Positions 11,455-20,819 of a stretch of DNA of 64,000 bases are shown piece by piece. A program made the position numbers and the translations under genes. The notes beneath the pieces were generated by a model that was not told the origin of the DNA, searched no databases, and saw only the letters and a program-made list of their open reading frames with translations. Within the stretch, counting starts at the first letter, position 1, and each line of letters begins with the position of its first letter. The stretch is from NCBI GenBank assembly GCA_043228905.1, contig JBHGNT010000002.1:13702001-13766000 (forward strand), written 5' to 3'. The stretch comes from Azolla caroliniana (lineage: Eukaryota > Polypodiophyta).

Positions 11455-12889
11455 CTACAAGTCCGTCGTTCTCTCTATCTCGGTGCTCAACCGGTAAATC
11501 ACTTTCTTTGCTTTATCTGGCGTGCCAACAACACCGGCGTCATTGTACTTCGGCCCGGATCGGGTCTCGTACCATTGCGAGGGTCCGGCCCCTCCGACTT
11601 TTCCCGCACGCTTGTCTTCTACCAGAACTTCATAGTTCTGGCACGCGACTTCCACAAAGTCGGTCTTTTCTTCAACCAGATCGCTCCACCCGGTGACCTA
11701 CTGGACCCGTCTTTCCACACGATCCACTTACTCCCTTCTCAACTGCACGTCGGCGAGGCCTTCTAGCACCACCGTCCAGAACCCGGAGTCTTTCTTCTTC
11801 CGGCCTTCGTCACTCCCGACCCGGATTCCTGTCGACGCCAAGTAGTGGATGGTCTCCGCGTGGCACGCCGCCGCTTCTTCCATCAGTCTCTTCATTCCTC
11901 CCCGACCAATATTCAACTCCAAGGCTCTCCGGGTCTCACTAGCATGCACCCTACCATTCCATAGGTACACCACATTAGCCCTTATTGCTTCTACAAAGTC
12001 CACGCAATCCTTCCGGACGTGACTGACCGCGTCACACCACAAGCACCAATGCCCACCTAGAGACCTTCGGTCACGAGGTTGGTCGCCGCCATCCCTCCTT
12101 GCGCGATCTGGAGGTCTCACACCATCTACATCAGTTCTTCCAGAGTCGCTCTGCCGGACGGGCCCTTGACCACGTCGGACGAACCTGTCTCAAGCCAGAC
12201 TCGGGTTTCCTCCTTACGCGTCGACGGGGGTCCCTCGTGGTTTCTTGCCGCAACTGCTCCTGCCCCCGACGAGCCCTTGTCGACCCACTCGTGCCGTTTG
12301 TCGAAACAGCCGCAGACCCCTTTTACCACGGCCCAATCGGTCTTCAGCCCATCGTTTGTCTCCAGCAGGAGACCCACTTGCTCCCGATCCCGCATGTCCA
12401 CATCTTTGACAAATAAAAGGACACGGCTCATGTGCAGTACAGTATTGTCCAGTGCTGAGAGGCATGCAAAGTGTTCCTCAAACTCATGGAGGACGCCGAC
12501 GCATTTCTCCCCTTTCCTGGGGTCTCCACCCAATCCATAAAGTCCCACTTCGATTACCGAAGCGTGTCATCAAGCCTGAACCGTTCGAGGAGCCGCGCTT
12601 CAAATTCCCCCCAGGTTCGGCATCCAGCCTACACCTCGAGCACCTCTACGTGGATGCCCAGTGTCGCTACATGAGGGAACCCAGCCAGACGCCTCTCCTC
12701 CGGGATGTCCCTCATCACCATTTTTGCCCAATAGGCCACCAAATAACTCGTGGCGTCCTTCCCATTCAACCGGCCTATTGTGCCGACAATTGCTTCAATG
12801 GCCCTATCGTGGGCGCCCGTGCCCTCGCAAGCACTTACTATCCGATCAACTACTGCCGCCATGGCTTCGGCGAGCTCTGATCCCCTCAT
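11455..12889 (-). pseudogene. gag of Gypsy-2
   Basis: The N-terminal part, 12629-12889, begins MRGSELAEAMAAVVDRIV; 12126-12548 is the capsid-like helical middle; 11728-12120 includes a zinc knuckle CLWCDAVSHVRKDC (C-x2-C-x4-H-x4-C, about 12000-12045); 11455-11655 is the tail. The pieces lie in different frames. The Gag function is inferred from position (between the 5' LTR and protease) and from the knuckle. Confidence 0.65.
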
Positions 12890-12914
12890 TTTTTATTCCT
12901 CTGCCGCCTTATTT

Positions 12915-12930
12915 CACGTCGGGTTCACCA
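12915..12930 (-). promoter_or_regulatory. candidate primer binding site of Gypsy-2
   Basis: On the minus strand this reads TGGTGAACCCGACGTG, five bases inside the LTR edge at 12936. It begins TGG, as expected for a site paired to a tRNA CCA end. The tRNA is not identified, and a five-base gap to the LTR is tolerable but not ideal. Confidence 0.45.
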
Positions 12931-12935
12931 AATTA

Positions 12936-13526
12936 TGTCGTGTTGTTACGCTCACGCGTATGAAATAAGGCGGGACTGTAGGGGCCCTGAACCGAGGAGC
13001 GCGAGAGAGAAGAGGAAGAGAGATTCGCAGAAACATAGAGAGACAGAAATGAAAGAATCAATTCTTATAACAGTATAGATTATAGAGCTTGCAATGTTAC
13101 AACCGACAAGCCGGTGACAGACTCTACACAGACGAACACACGCACTGAAATACATGGTGGAGCCACCAACCTAACCCAAAATCCCTGCAAAAACAACGAT
13201 GACGGTGGAGAAGAGCTCGGTTCCCAGTCTGACAACACTTCATCCTCTCAAAACGTGCGATCCCTATTCCGACCCTTTTCCCCTCCCTTTATAGCACACG
13301 GAGAGAGAGTCGTTTACAGACTGTTCAATCACTGTTATTCTCTGCCTTTTCGGACAGAGATCCTCTTTGATTCCCTACTTAATGAATTAGTGCTACCAAG
13401 GATAATTACATCGTCGGCCTGTACTTAACTATGTATATAAATATATCAAAACATGTGCCCGTGTGTAAGGGCCTGTTCACGCACACCATCCACCGATTCC
13501 TCCTAGGGATGGTTTTCTGCACGACA
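12936..13526 (-). repeat. 5' LTR of Gypsy-2 (TGTCG...CGACA family)
   Basis: On the + strand it starts TGTCG (12936) and ends CGACA (13526), 591 bp. The right edge is supported because copia coding sequence starts immediately at 13527. A TATA box for the minus strand (CTATAAAG) lies at 13287-13294. The same terminal pair marks LTRs at 15286-15921 and 47589-48327. A GC-rich motif just inside the left end (about 12973-13003) is shared with the copy at 47589. Confidence 0.75.
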
Positions 13527-13935
13527 GCGGTTCTGGCTTGGTTGGTGTTGAGGATGAACATCCTCCCTTCACGGCACCCTTGCACGATTACTTGCCTTCT
13601 TCTTCGATGTAGCACCCGAGGTGCGTGAATCGAACTTGCATCCCCTGGTCGACAATCTAACCGACCAACACCAGGTTCTTGGTTATTGTCGGGACGTGCA
13701 ACATGTTCATAAGTTTCCCTTTCTGCCCGACGTGGCTGAGAGCAACTTCTCCGACATGTGCGATGGTATACGGAGTGTCGTCTCCCATTTCAACCACTCC
13801 TTGCTTTTCCGGTTTTTCCAAGTACGAGAACCATTCCTCATGACTCGTCATATTATTTGACGCTCCGGAATCAACATACCACACCTCGCTCGATTTCGAG
13901 GTGTTCACAGCCATCGAACTGGCCTTGTGCTTCAT
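13527..13935 (-). pseudogene. copia protease and GAG-pre-integrase segment of Copia-1
   Basis: The frame 13935-13657 reads VWYVDSGASNNMTSHEEWF (protease active site D-S-G, intact) and MLHVPTITKNLVLVG. After a frame change, 13615-13527 reads GCREGRMFILNTNQ, the start of the GAG-pre-integrase domain. Coding similarity stops exactly at the Gypsy-2 LTR edge. A similar product is encoded at 27412-27535 and 56240-56450 on the + strand. Confidence 0.8.
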
Positions 13936-14410
13936 TACGAAGGTTGGGCCCGATCCAACTCCGGCTCGTTCGGAGCCTTCGGCATACTATGATTCCTGAA
14001 GCCCTATGGCGTCTCTTCCGCTCGATCCGGCTTTGTCCTTGAGATTCGCCCATATGTCCTTTGGCGTCTTAGCATCCCGAATGTAGCTCAAGAGCTAGTC
14101 ACTCACACAGCATGCAAAGCAGTAGAGAACTCTGCTTGCCGCTTGTTCCCAAGCCAAAAAAACACTATGTGTCAATTCGGGTGTTGTATCATTAGCTCCT
14201 TCGACATAACTCCGGTAACCATGACCAAGCAGATACTAGTGCATGTTGTACGACCAAGATGCGTAGTTGCTCATGTTGAGCTTCTCAATCGGTAGCAAGC
14301 TTCCCATTCCTTTGTCCATATTGTTGTCTTATCCTTTCCGAAAAACAATAACTTAACTCTGTCTTTATCGCAAGCTTTTTTGTCGGCTACAGAGGAGTCT
14401 CAACCCTAGC

Positions 14411-14422
14411 GCTTTGATACCA
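14411..14422 (-). promoter_or_regulatory. primer binding site of Copia-1
   Basis: On the minus strand this reads TGGTATCAAAGC, one mismatch from the usual initiator-Met site TGGTATCAGAGC. It lies directly against the LTR edge at 14423. Confidence 0.75.
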
Positions 14423-14649
14423 TGTAAAAGAATACGTGTGCGGAAGCGTATGTGAAAGACACAGAGTACACTGTTCGGAAGTATGACAGTTCAGTAAAAC
14501 GCAAAAATCACAAAGAAAGAGAGAGAGAGAGAGAGCAAAAACGAAACTATATTCAAAATTATTTCTCTGTATGTTCTTTGTAAATACTTCGTGCTCAGTG
14601 AGCACCTTTTATACAAGCCCTGACAATTGGGCTGACACAAGTACTTACA
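14423..14649 (-). repeat. 5' LTR of Copia-1
   Basis: On the + strand it begins TGTAA at 14423 next to the primer site. The likely other end is TTACA at 14649, giving 227 bp. It contains a minus-strand TATA-like ATAAAAG (about 14607-14615). A related LTR remnant is seen at about 55970-56060. The outer end is tentative because no duplication could be checked. Confidence 0.55.
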
Positions 14650-14825
14650 GTACTTGACCGCTCATAAATGAGCATCCTACACTTACTCCCAAAATTATTC
14701 CTTACGAGGACTAACATTCTAACGGCCTCTCAGTTTACATACCGCTACGGCCATATTTTGCGTACGATTTTACGCACCCAATCTACGCGTTGGGTTACGC
14801 ACCCAATGTTGAGCTTGTCTCTCAC
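14650..14825. other. unassigned stretch between two copia fragments
   Basis: AT-rich on the left, with repeated TACGCACCCAA-like units at about 14760-14810. No gene is seen. It may be outer LTR sequence of Copia-1 or decayed pol of the next element. Confidence 0.3.
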
Positions 14826-15285
14826 CAATGGACCTCGAGGTCGAGCAACTAGATGTCAAGAGGGGATTCTTGCACGGTGACCTCGAAGAAGAGATCTACA
14901 TTCAATAGCCGCAGGGATTTGTCAAGAAAGGGAAGGAGCACCTTGTATCCCGGTTGAAGAAGAGCTTATACAGACTAAAGCAAGCTCCTCGGCAATGGTA
15001 CCGGAATTTTGACTCCTTCATGACCGATCAAGCATACCACAAAATGTTGACCGACCACTGTGTATTTGTGCAAAAGTTTGACGGAGGAGACTTCCTTATA
15101 CTCCTGCTATATGTGGATGACGTGTTGATCGTCGGACCTGATCAAACCAAAATCGGGAATCTGAAGAAGGCCTTGAACCGGACCTTCTCAATGAAAGATT
15201 TGGGTTTGGCGAGATAGATATTGGGGATGGACATAGTCCAAAACCAGACGAAGAAGCTATTGTGGCTGTCACAGGAGAAGTACGT
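14826..15285 (+). pseudogene. copia reverse transcriptase, N-terminal part (Copia-2)
   Basis: The product includes FLHGDLEEEIYIQ, a TAG at about 14908, SRLKKSLYRLKQAPRQWYR and LLLYVDDVLIVGPDQ; the catalytic YVDD is intact. The frame breaks at a TAG at about 15214 and at an inserted LTR at 15286. The coding sequence resumes exactly after the LTR. Confidence 0.88.
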
Positions 15286-15921
15286 TGTCGTGCCTTTCGG
15301 CTCCGGATCGTTGCGTGAGTCGAATATGTATTTAGATTGAAAGAAAGATATAAGAAACTTGTGAATCCCACAAGTATAGATTATATTATTTTCGTGAATC
15401 CCACGATTATATTAATCGGTTGGTGTTTTCGGAAATATATCCAATTTCCAAATATTTCACACACAATTACATTGTGCTCCCCATCCTTATGTAGTGATGA
15501 GGAAGTCTTAGTAATCCATGCTTTTTCTCTAACTATAGACCCCATGCTTTTCCTATAGATAGACTATATGCTTTATCTAAAGTGATCATGCTTTTTCTAA
15601 CTTGTGCGTTTTTTTATTTATTTATTGACTATAGTGTTCATGCACGTTACATGTGCATTTGTAGCTTTTTCTTTTATTATGCGTTTTTCTAAAGTTTATC
15701 CTAGCGTGAACTTACGTTTCTATATGGAACATCTACTTTTTTAACACTAATAAAATGCTAGTGTAATGGTAAGACATTACATTATTAACGTGGAGGTGCA
15801 AGGTTCGAATCTTGCCCTATGCACGTTCCATTTATTTTGCTATTTTCTTCTATTTCTTCATTTTTTATTGAATCTAATACTATATACGTTTTTCACGTAG
15901 TGTACAAAATACACTACGACA
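15286..15921. repeat. solo LTR with 4-bp target duplication ACGT
   Basis: It starts TGTCGTGCC and ends CTACGACA, with ACGT at 15282-15285 and again at 15922-15925. Removing the insert and one ACGT restores the RT reading SQEKYV|TKVL, which proves the borders. No internal coding is present, so it is probably a solo LTR. The termini match those of the Gypsy-2 LTR (TGTCG...CGACA). A tRNA-like segment lies at about 15752-15825. Confidence 0.85.
15752..15825 (+). repeat. tRNA-like (pol III A/B box) segment inside the solo LTR
   Basis: It contains TAGTGTAATGGTAAG (A-box-like) and GGTTCGAATC at 15802-15811 (B-box), spaced roughly as in tRNA genes. It lacks a foldable acceptor stem and CCA context, so it is not called a tRNA gene. 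It looks like a SINE-head-type relic captured by the LTR. Confidence 0.5.
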
Positions 15922-15925
15922 ACGT

Positions 15926-16704
15926 GACGAAGGTGCTCCAACGGTTCAACATGACGAATGCGAACCCGGTCAGATCGACACTCCCGACAAATTGCAAGTT
16001 GTCTGGAAAACAAAGTTCAAAGACAAATTCGGAGAAGTCGGAGAAGATGAAGGTACCATATGCTTCCGTCGTCGGAAGCCTAATGTATGCAATGGTGTGT
16101 ACCCGGCCGGATATCGAATATGCAGTCAAAGTGTTCGGCCGGTTCATGAGCAATCCGGGAAGAGAGCACTGGATAGCGGTCAAGTGGATACTCCAGTACT
16201 TGAAAGGCACCTCGAGTATGTGCCTCTGATTCGGCTCAGGAAAACCCCAACTTGAAGGATACATTGATTTGGATATGTCGACTGATGCGAATACCAGCCG
16301 GTCCACATCCGGATACATCATGATGTATGCAGGGGGAGCCATATCGTGACACTGTTGACAACAGACGTGGAGTATATGGCAGTCGTGGAAGTCGGCAGAG
16401 AAGTAATCCGGATGAAGGACTTCATAGGAGAGTTAGGGATCCGGCAGGAGGAATTCCGGCTCTACTGCAATAGTCAAAGTGCCATCCACCTCGCGAAGAA
16501 CATAGCCTACCACTCCCAGACTAAGCACATGTAGAGGAGATATCACTGGCTCCGGGAGAAGGTAGACGATAAAGAGTTTTTGTTGACGAAGATTCATACA
16601 GAGGAGAACGGGTCGGACATGTTGACCAAGGTGTTGTCAACGGACAAGTTGGACATGTGCAAGAGATGGATCAGATTGACAAGACATCCCATGCCGGAGT
16701 GAAG
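15926..16704 (+). pseudogene. copia RT C-terminus and RNase H (Copia-2)
   Basis: The reading includes VTKVLQRFNMTNANPVRST, YASVVGSLMYAMVCTRPDIE and WILQYLKGTSSMCL, then a stop and frame changes, then TTDVEYMAVVEVGREVIRM and YCNSQSAIHLAKNIAYHSQ. RNase H removes the RNA template during reverse transcription. The end (DMLTKVLSTDKLDMCK) is the usual copia pol C-terminus, just before the polypurine tract. Stops at about 16230 and 16534. Confidence 0.85.
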
Positions 16705-16712
16705 GGGGAGTT

Positions 16713-17159
16713 TGTTGGCAATTCGGTCCCTCCAAATGGGATCCATATGAGAATCGAACGAGCCGAAGGAGGGAAGCGGACTAGACGGATCTAGAAGGTA
16801 TCCGGTGTGAACCGGATCCAAGGACATATCTGTAAATATTTTTCTAGAGTGTGTGTCATGGCCATATTTGTAAAGTCCTAAAGTCATAAAAGTATAAATA
16901 TGACTTAAGGCAATCACTTAGATGATGACGTTGTTATCGTTGTATAGAGATGGATAGAGAGACACACACACACACATACAGAAAGTTTTCTGTTGTAACC
17001 GTCGATTGGCGAAGACATAGAGCTTGAGGTCATTGCCCCTGAGTATTGCATTGTACCCTCCTTCTCATAGTGATAGTTGGATTCTGTAGGCTCCCGTGGT
17101 TTTTCATGATTAGGGTTATCCATAGTAACATCTTGTGTCGTCTCTGTTGTTTGTGTTCA
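16713..17159 (+). repeat. 3' LTR of Copia-2
   Basis: It begins TGTTGGCAATTCGG right after the polypurine tract and ends near TGTTCA at about 17159, where copia RNase H coding of the next element begins in mid-gene. It contains a short CA run (about 16963-16975). The right end is inferred from that junction. Confidence 0.65.
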
Positions 17160-17500
17160 TTAGGAATCTTGTCTACCATGTGAGGACGAAACATATTGAG
17201 GTGTGATTTCATCATATCCAAGAGCTCGTAACAAAGAAGAAGCTCGAAGTTCGGAAGATTGACAACGAGATGAACATCGACGATTGCCTAATGAAGCCAC
17301 TCCCAAATCAACGCTTCAAAGCACTGAGGGCAACGATGGGACTAAGACAAGTGATCGAGCAGAAGAGAGCCAAACAAACAATAGCAGCAGGTAAGTCGAT
17401 GACCAACCCAATCAGACGAATTCAGCCCCACTCAACCGACTCAACCGAGAGAGTCGGCCAAAGTTCTAACCGGCCGAGGAGGGAAAATCAATAGCGGTCG
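17160..17500 (+). pseudogene. RNase H C-terminus joined to gag of a copia element
   Basis: The first part matches the RNase H end seen again at 25665-25900 (VRTKHI-like start, then MNIDDCLMKPLPNQRFKALR). From about 17440 the sequence matches the gag region at 45690-45800 of the sister copy (STERVGQSSNRPRREN and what follows). Normally a polypurine tract, two LTRs and the 5' gag lie between these parts, so the join is a rearrangement. Confidence 0.6.
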
Positions 17501-17739
17501 AAGTCGAGGAATAGTCCATCAAGTGCTTTCCACACCCACTGCAGAAAGTCTGGCCAAAATGTTTCCAACTACTGGTCGATAAAGAGATAGGAGAACGGTC
17601 GGTGATTCACTCAGACACAAGGGCAATCTAATTCGAACCATTCTCCAATGGCAACCAAGTCAATGTTGCTGAATCCCGGTCCGGAGAAGTTCTCTCTTTG
17701 GAAGATATGATCGGTGAAGTCCTATATAGTGCGCAAGAA

Positions 17740-18720
17740 GCACGAATATGGTTGTTGAACTCAGGCGTCACATTTCATGTAACCCCCAATATCGAATGGT
17801 TTTCGAACTATTCAATTGGCGCCTACAGCACAGTCTAACTCTGTAATGGGCAGGAGTGCCAAATCGAAGGGATCAGAGAAGTCCCCATTCAATTGTTGAA
17901 TGGTAATACGATCACCCTGCATCGAGTCTGGCATGTACCTGAGCTAAACTAGAGTCTGGTCTCCATCAATATGCTAGTTGAACCCTAAACCCTAAACCCT
18001 ATATGTGGGCCAATGCCCGAAAGGTCACTAGGAGGCTCCTAGTACTTCATCATGTTCGTAGATGATTGTACACGGAAGGTTTGAGCCTACTCGATTAAGT
18101 CAAAAGACGAAGCACTCGAGGTCTTCACTCGATGGTTAACCGAAGTGGAGAACTGAACAAGATACGAGTGAAGACACTCAGGTTCGACAACGAAGGTGAA
18201 TACACCTCCCGAGCCTTCAAACAATACCTATCCGAAAAAGGAATCCGGCATCAGAAAAACATTCCATACTTTCCCATGTAGAATGGTGTGGTGGAACATA
18301 TGAATCGGACAATCCAAGAGAGGGTGATGGCAATGCTCCAGCAATCTAGACTAAAGCTAGAATTCTGGGCCAAGCATTGCAAACGGCAGTCAACTTGATA
18401 AATTTGTCACCATCAATAGTAATCTGGCTCGAAGTGCCACTGGCACTATGGTCTGGCAAATATCCGACCTACGACAAGCTTCGAATTTTCGAAAGCGAAG
18501 CCTATGCGTTCATCCCTAGGGATAAAAGGACCAAGTTGGCACCGCATGCACTGAAGTGTATATTTCTCAATTATGGAACCGATGGGGAATTTGAATATCG
18601 GCTATGGGATCCGGAGAACTGGAAATTGATCCAGAGCAACAGTGTAGTCTTCAATGAAGACTCGATACTCTCCAACCCGATCCAACCTAAGAAAGTCTGC
18701 AAAAAAGGTCTCATTTGACC
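17740..18720 (+). pseudogene. copia protease and integrase remnants (Copia-3)
   Basis: The protease reads WLLNSGVTFHVTPNIEWFSNY (about 17750) and VPIQLLNGNTITLHRVWHVPEL. After the CCCTAAA filler at 17983-18000 the integrase core resumes with GPMPERSLGGS and YFIMFVDDCTRKV. The best-kept piece, 18377-18718, reads INLSPSIVIWLEVPLALWSG and AYAFIPRDKRTKLAPHALKC. The GAG-pre-integrase domain is missing at the filler. Many stops. Confidence 0.75.
17983..18000 (+). repeat. short telomere-type repeat (CCCTAAA)2.6 at a deletion junction
   Basis: Two and a half units of CCCTAAA lie between protease coding (ending ...SINMLVE) and integrase coding (starting GPMPERS). The sister copy at 46210-46475 has about 250 bases of GAG-pre-integrase coding here instead. 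Confidence 0.8.
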
Positions 18721-18994
18721 TTGATAGATTGGTCATAGAAGGGCCGACCAAACAAGCCGAATCGGCGATTTGACAAACTGTCAAAAACAACCACGACAGT
18801 GACCTCCCTACCGAATCGGAATCGGCTAGAGGTCCACTAGTCAAAATTAAGAGATTGACAAGGACTAAATCAGCAAAGATAGTTGAATGGACAAAAGGGG
18901 GAAAATCGGCAAAAATCGATAAAACCAAAAGGCAACGATCGGGTGTTGAGGAGCAATCAAGTAGAAATCAGAAGACTAAAGCGGAGCCTTCACA

Positions 18995-19553
18995 ATAAAT
19001 TTTTGATGAAGGAACTCGGACAAGCCTGACACATCTTGGGCATTAGGATCAAGCGAAATCGGATGTCAAAGACTCTCCGCCTCTCCCAGTCTGATTATAT
19101 CCAAAAGGTGCTCAGAAGGTTTAACATGGAGGACACTAAACCAGTACCGAGTCCACCCCCAACCTCGACACAACTAATAGATAGGGACTCTCCTCCAACT
19201 AACTAGGAGAGAAATGTTAATGGAAAGATACCCTACGCATCGGCCGTAGGAAGTATCATGTACGCAATGGTGGCAACCTGACCTAACCTTGCATATATCA
19301 TAGGGATCATCAATCGGTACATGCTGAACCCAGGATGGAAGCATTGCGAGGCAGTCAAGCACATCTTTCAATATCTATGAGGAACATACGAAGTACAACT
19401 GACTTCGGCCAATCCAACCAAAGGCGAAGGCTATACAAACTTTGACTACGACGGCAATCTGGACAATCGGAAGTCAACATCAGGCTATATATTCATCTAT
19501 GGTGGGGTTGCCATATCATGGAGGTCAAAATTGCAAGAGTGAATGGCCTTGTC
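18995..19553 (+). pseudogene. copia RT C-terminus and RNase H start (Copia-3)
   Basis: The readable blocks are FLMKELGQA, HILGIRIKRNRMSKTLRLSQ, VLRRFNMEDTKPV, YASAVGSIMYAMVAT and RKSTSGYIFIYGGVAISWRS, ending MALS at the insertion point. The first half of RT, including the YVDD region, is absent. Several stops. The remaining RNase H codons are at 25517-25900. Confidence 0.8.
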
Positions 19554-20199
19554 TGTTGAGAAATGAATCATCAATCCGCTAGAAAAAGGAATATGATGAA
19601 ATACACAACTCTAAAGCACAGAAAAGAGTGTACACAGATTTAATGTGGAAACCCTAAAGCGGGATAAAACCACGGAGAATGGAGCTTCACTATACAATGG
19701 ATATACAACAACGAGATCATAGTACAACACTCTCCCTACACATAGTGTAAACAGCCTCTCAGGGCTCTTGGCATATGCTGTTACTAAACACAACTATGGC
19801 GCCGCTCACTCTCTCTCACGCTCTCACACACACACTCTTCTCTATTGTGTTACACTACAGAGGCTCACACATCTATCTCTCTATATGTTCTTTTTGCCCT
19901 AGGTGTATTTATACTAATACAAAGAATGGGTTGTTTATAATCATGGCCATTATTATTATCCAATAAAAATAATAATAGTCTTACTAATCAACGACTCGTT
20001 CGTCGATTGTCTAGTCGGCCTGGTCATCGACCATCCGGTCGGCCCGACTGGCCGATCATGTTTTCGACCTTGATAAACTCTCTCTAAGTCGACTCCTCAA
20101 CCTTCAGCTCTCATCCGATCAGTTGGCTGCTTCCTGTCTTCGATTGTCGGCTCTCTCCGCGCAGTCGGCTCCTCCCACTAGAGGGACATATTCCTAACA
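19554..20199 (-). repeat. 3' LTR of Copia-4
   Basis: On the + strand it starts TGTTGAGAAATG (19554) and ends CCTAACA (20199), 646 bp. A minus-strand polypurine tract (GAAGGGGGAGTT) directly adjoins at 20200-20211. It differs from the LTR at 24292 mainly by a 60-bp length difference near its right third. Confidence 0.88.
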
Positions 20200-20360
20200 A
20201 ACTCCCCCTTCACTCCTGTGGGGAGGAGTCCATTATTCCTATCCTTTGTCGACAAACTCTGAGTCGGGTCATCGGTAGGTTCTTTGTCAACATGTCGGAT
20301 CCATTATCGTCAGTATGGATCTTCACGAGGGTAAACTCACCTTCTTCGACTCTCCCATAG

Positions 20361-20720
20361 CTAGTGATACCTTCTCTTTATGTGCTTGGTCCGGGAGAGG
20401 TATGCAACATTCTTGGCCAGATGTATGGCACTTTGGCTGTCATAGTGAAGCAAGAAATCCTTTTGCGTCATCCCCAACTCGCTGAGAAAATTTCTCATCC
20501 AAATCAGCTCCTTGTCGGCCTCTATCGGTGCCATGTACTCTGCCTCTGTGGTCGACAAGGCCATAGACTTCTACAGTCATGACTGCCACGACACTGCTCC
20601 CCCTGCATAGGTCATCACATACCCTGACGTGGATCAGCTTGAGTCTACATCCCCGACATGTCTGAGTCAGTAAACCCTTCGAGCATGGGTTTTCCGACAC
20701 CATACTTAAGACACACACCT
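20361..20720 (-). pseudogene. copia RNase H of Copia-4
   Basis: The reading MALSTTEAEYMAPIEADKEL, IWMRNFLSELGMTQKDF and YDSQSAIHLAKNVAYLSRT is the typical copia RNase H end. An upstream piece in another frame (20720-20560) covers the region with the first catalytic residues. Stops and frameshifts separate the pieces. Almost the same sequence recurs at 24971-25316. Confidence 0.82.
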
Positions 20721-20819
20721 GAGGTGCCTTTTAAATACCTGAGTATCCATTTCATTGTTGCTCAGTGTTCTCGTCCTGGATTACTCATGTATTGACTCAC
20801 TGTTCCCACAGCAAGTGCA

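Larger units (their letters stand above)
9242..13526 (-). mobile_element. Gypsy-2: minus-strand Ty3/gypsy fragment with 5' LTR
   Basis: Reading right to left: 5' LTR (13526-12936), a primer-site-like segment, gag, protease, and RT up to 9242, where Gypsy-1's LTR cuts it. RNase H, integrase and the 3' LTR are missing from the window. Its RT type (MRTPLDLVRMCTLPQGGTN) differs clearly from that of Gypsy-1, so it is another lineage. It sits inside a copia element whose coding sequence ends at 13527. Confidence 0.85.
13527..14649 (-). mobile_element. Copia-1: 5' part of a minus-strand Ty1/copia element
   Basis: Reading right to left: an LTR (14649-14423), a primer site, a decayed gag region (14410-13940), a protease and the start of the GAG-pre-integrase domain, ending at 13527 where Gypsy-2's LTR is inserted. 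The rest is not contiguous in this window. The order protease then integrase domain is that of copia. Confidence 0.75.
14826..17159 (+). mobile_element. Copia-2: 3' half of a plus-strand Ty1/copia element
   Basis: It begins inside RT (MDLEVEQLDV), runs through RNase H and a polypurine tract (GAAGGGGGAGT, about 16700-16711) to a 3' LTR at 16713. A 636-bp solo LTR (15286-15921) splits RT. Gag, protease and integrase are absent. The left boundary is where recognisable RT starts. Confidence 0.85.
17160..19553 (+). mobile_element. Copia-3: plus-strand Ty1/copia, left part (continues at 25517)
   Basis: It consists of a short RNase H C-terminal piece (17160-17400) fused to gag, protease, integrase and RT/RNase H pieces (17440-19553). 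It is interrupted at 19553 by the composite element and resumes at 25517 with the next codons of RNase H; the 5-bp TTGTC at 19549-19553 is repeated at 25512-25516. The same family, with intact LTR and primer site, is at 44716-46934. It is heavily decayed. Confidence 0.8.

Noticed and set aside
17983-18000. Telomere or subtelomere location
   Set aside because: Only 18 bases of CCCTAAA inside a retroelement; flanks are coding remnants.
19554-20199. Independent gene in the region of short + and - open frames
   Set aside because: The same frames recur in the LTR at 24292; they are LTR sequence.
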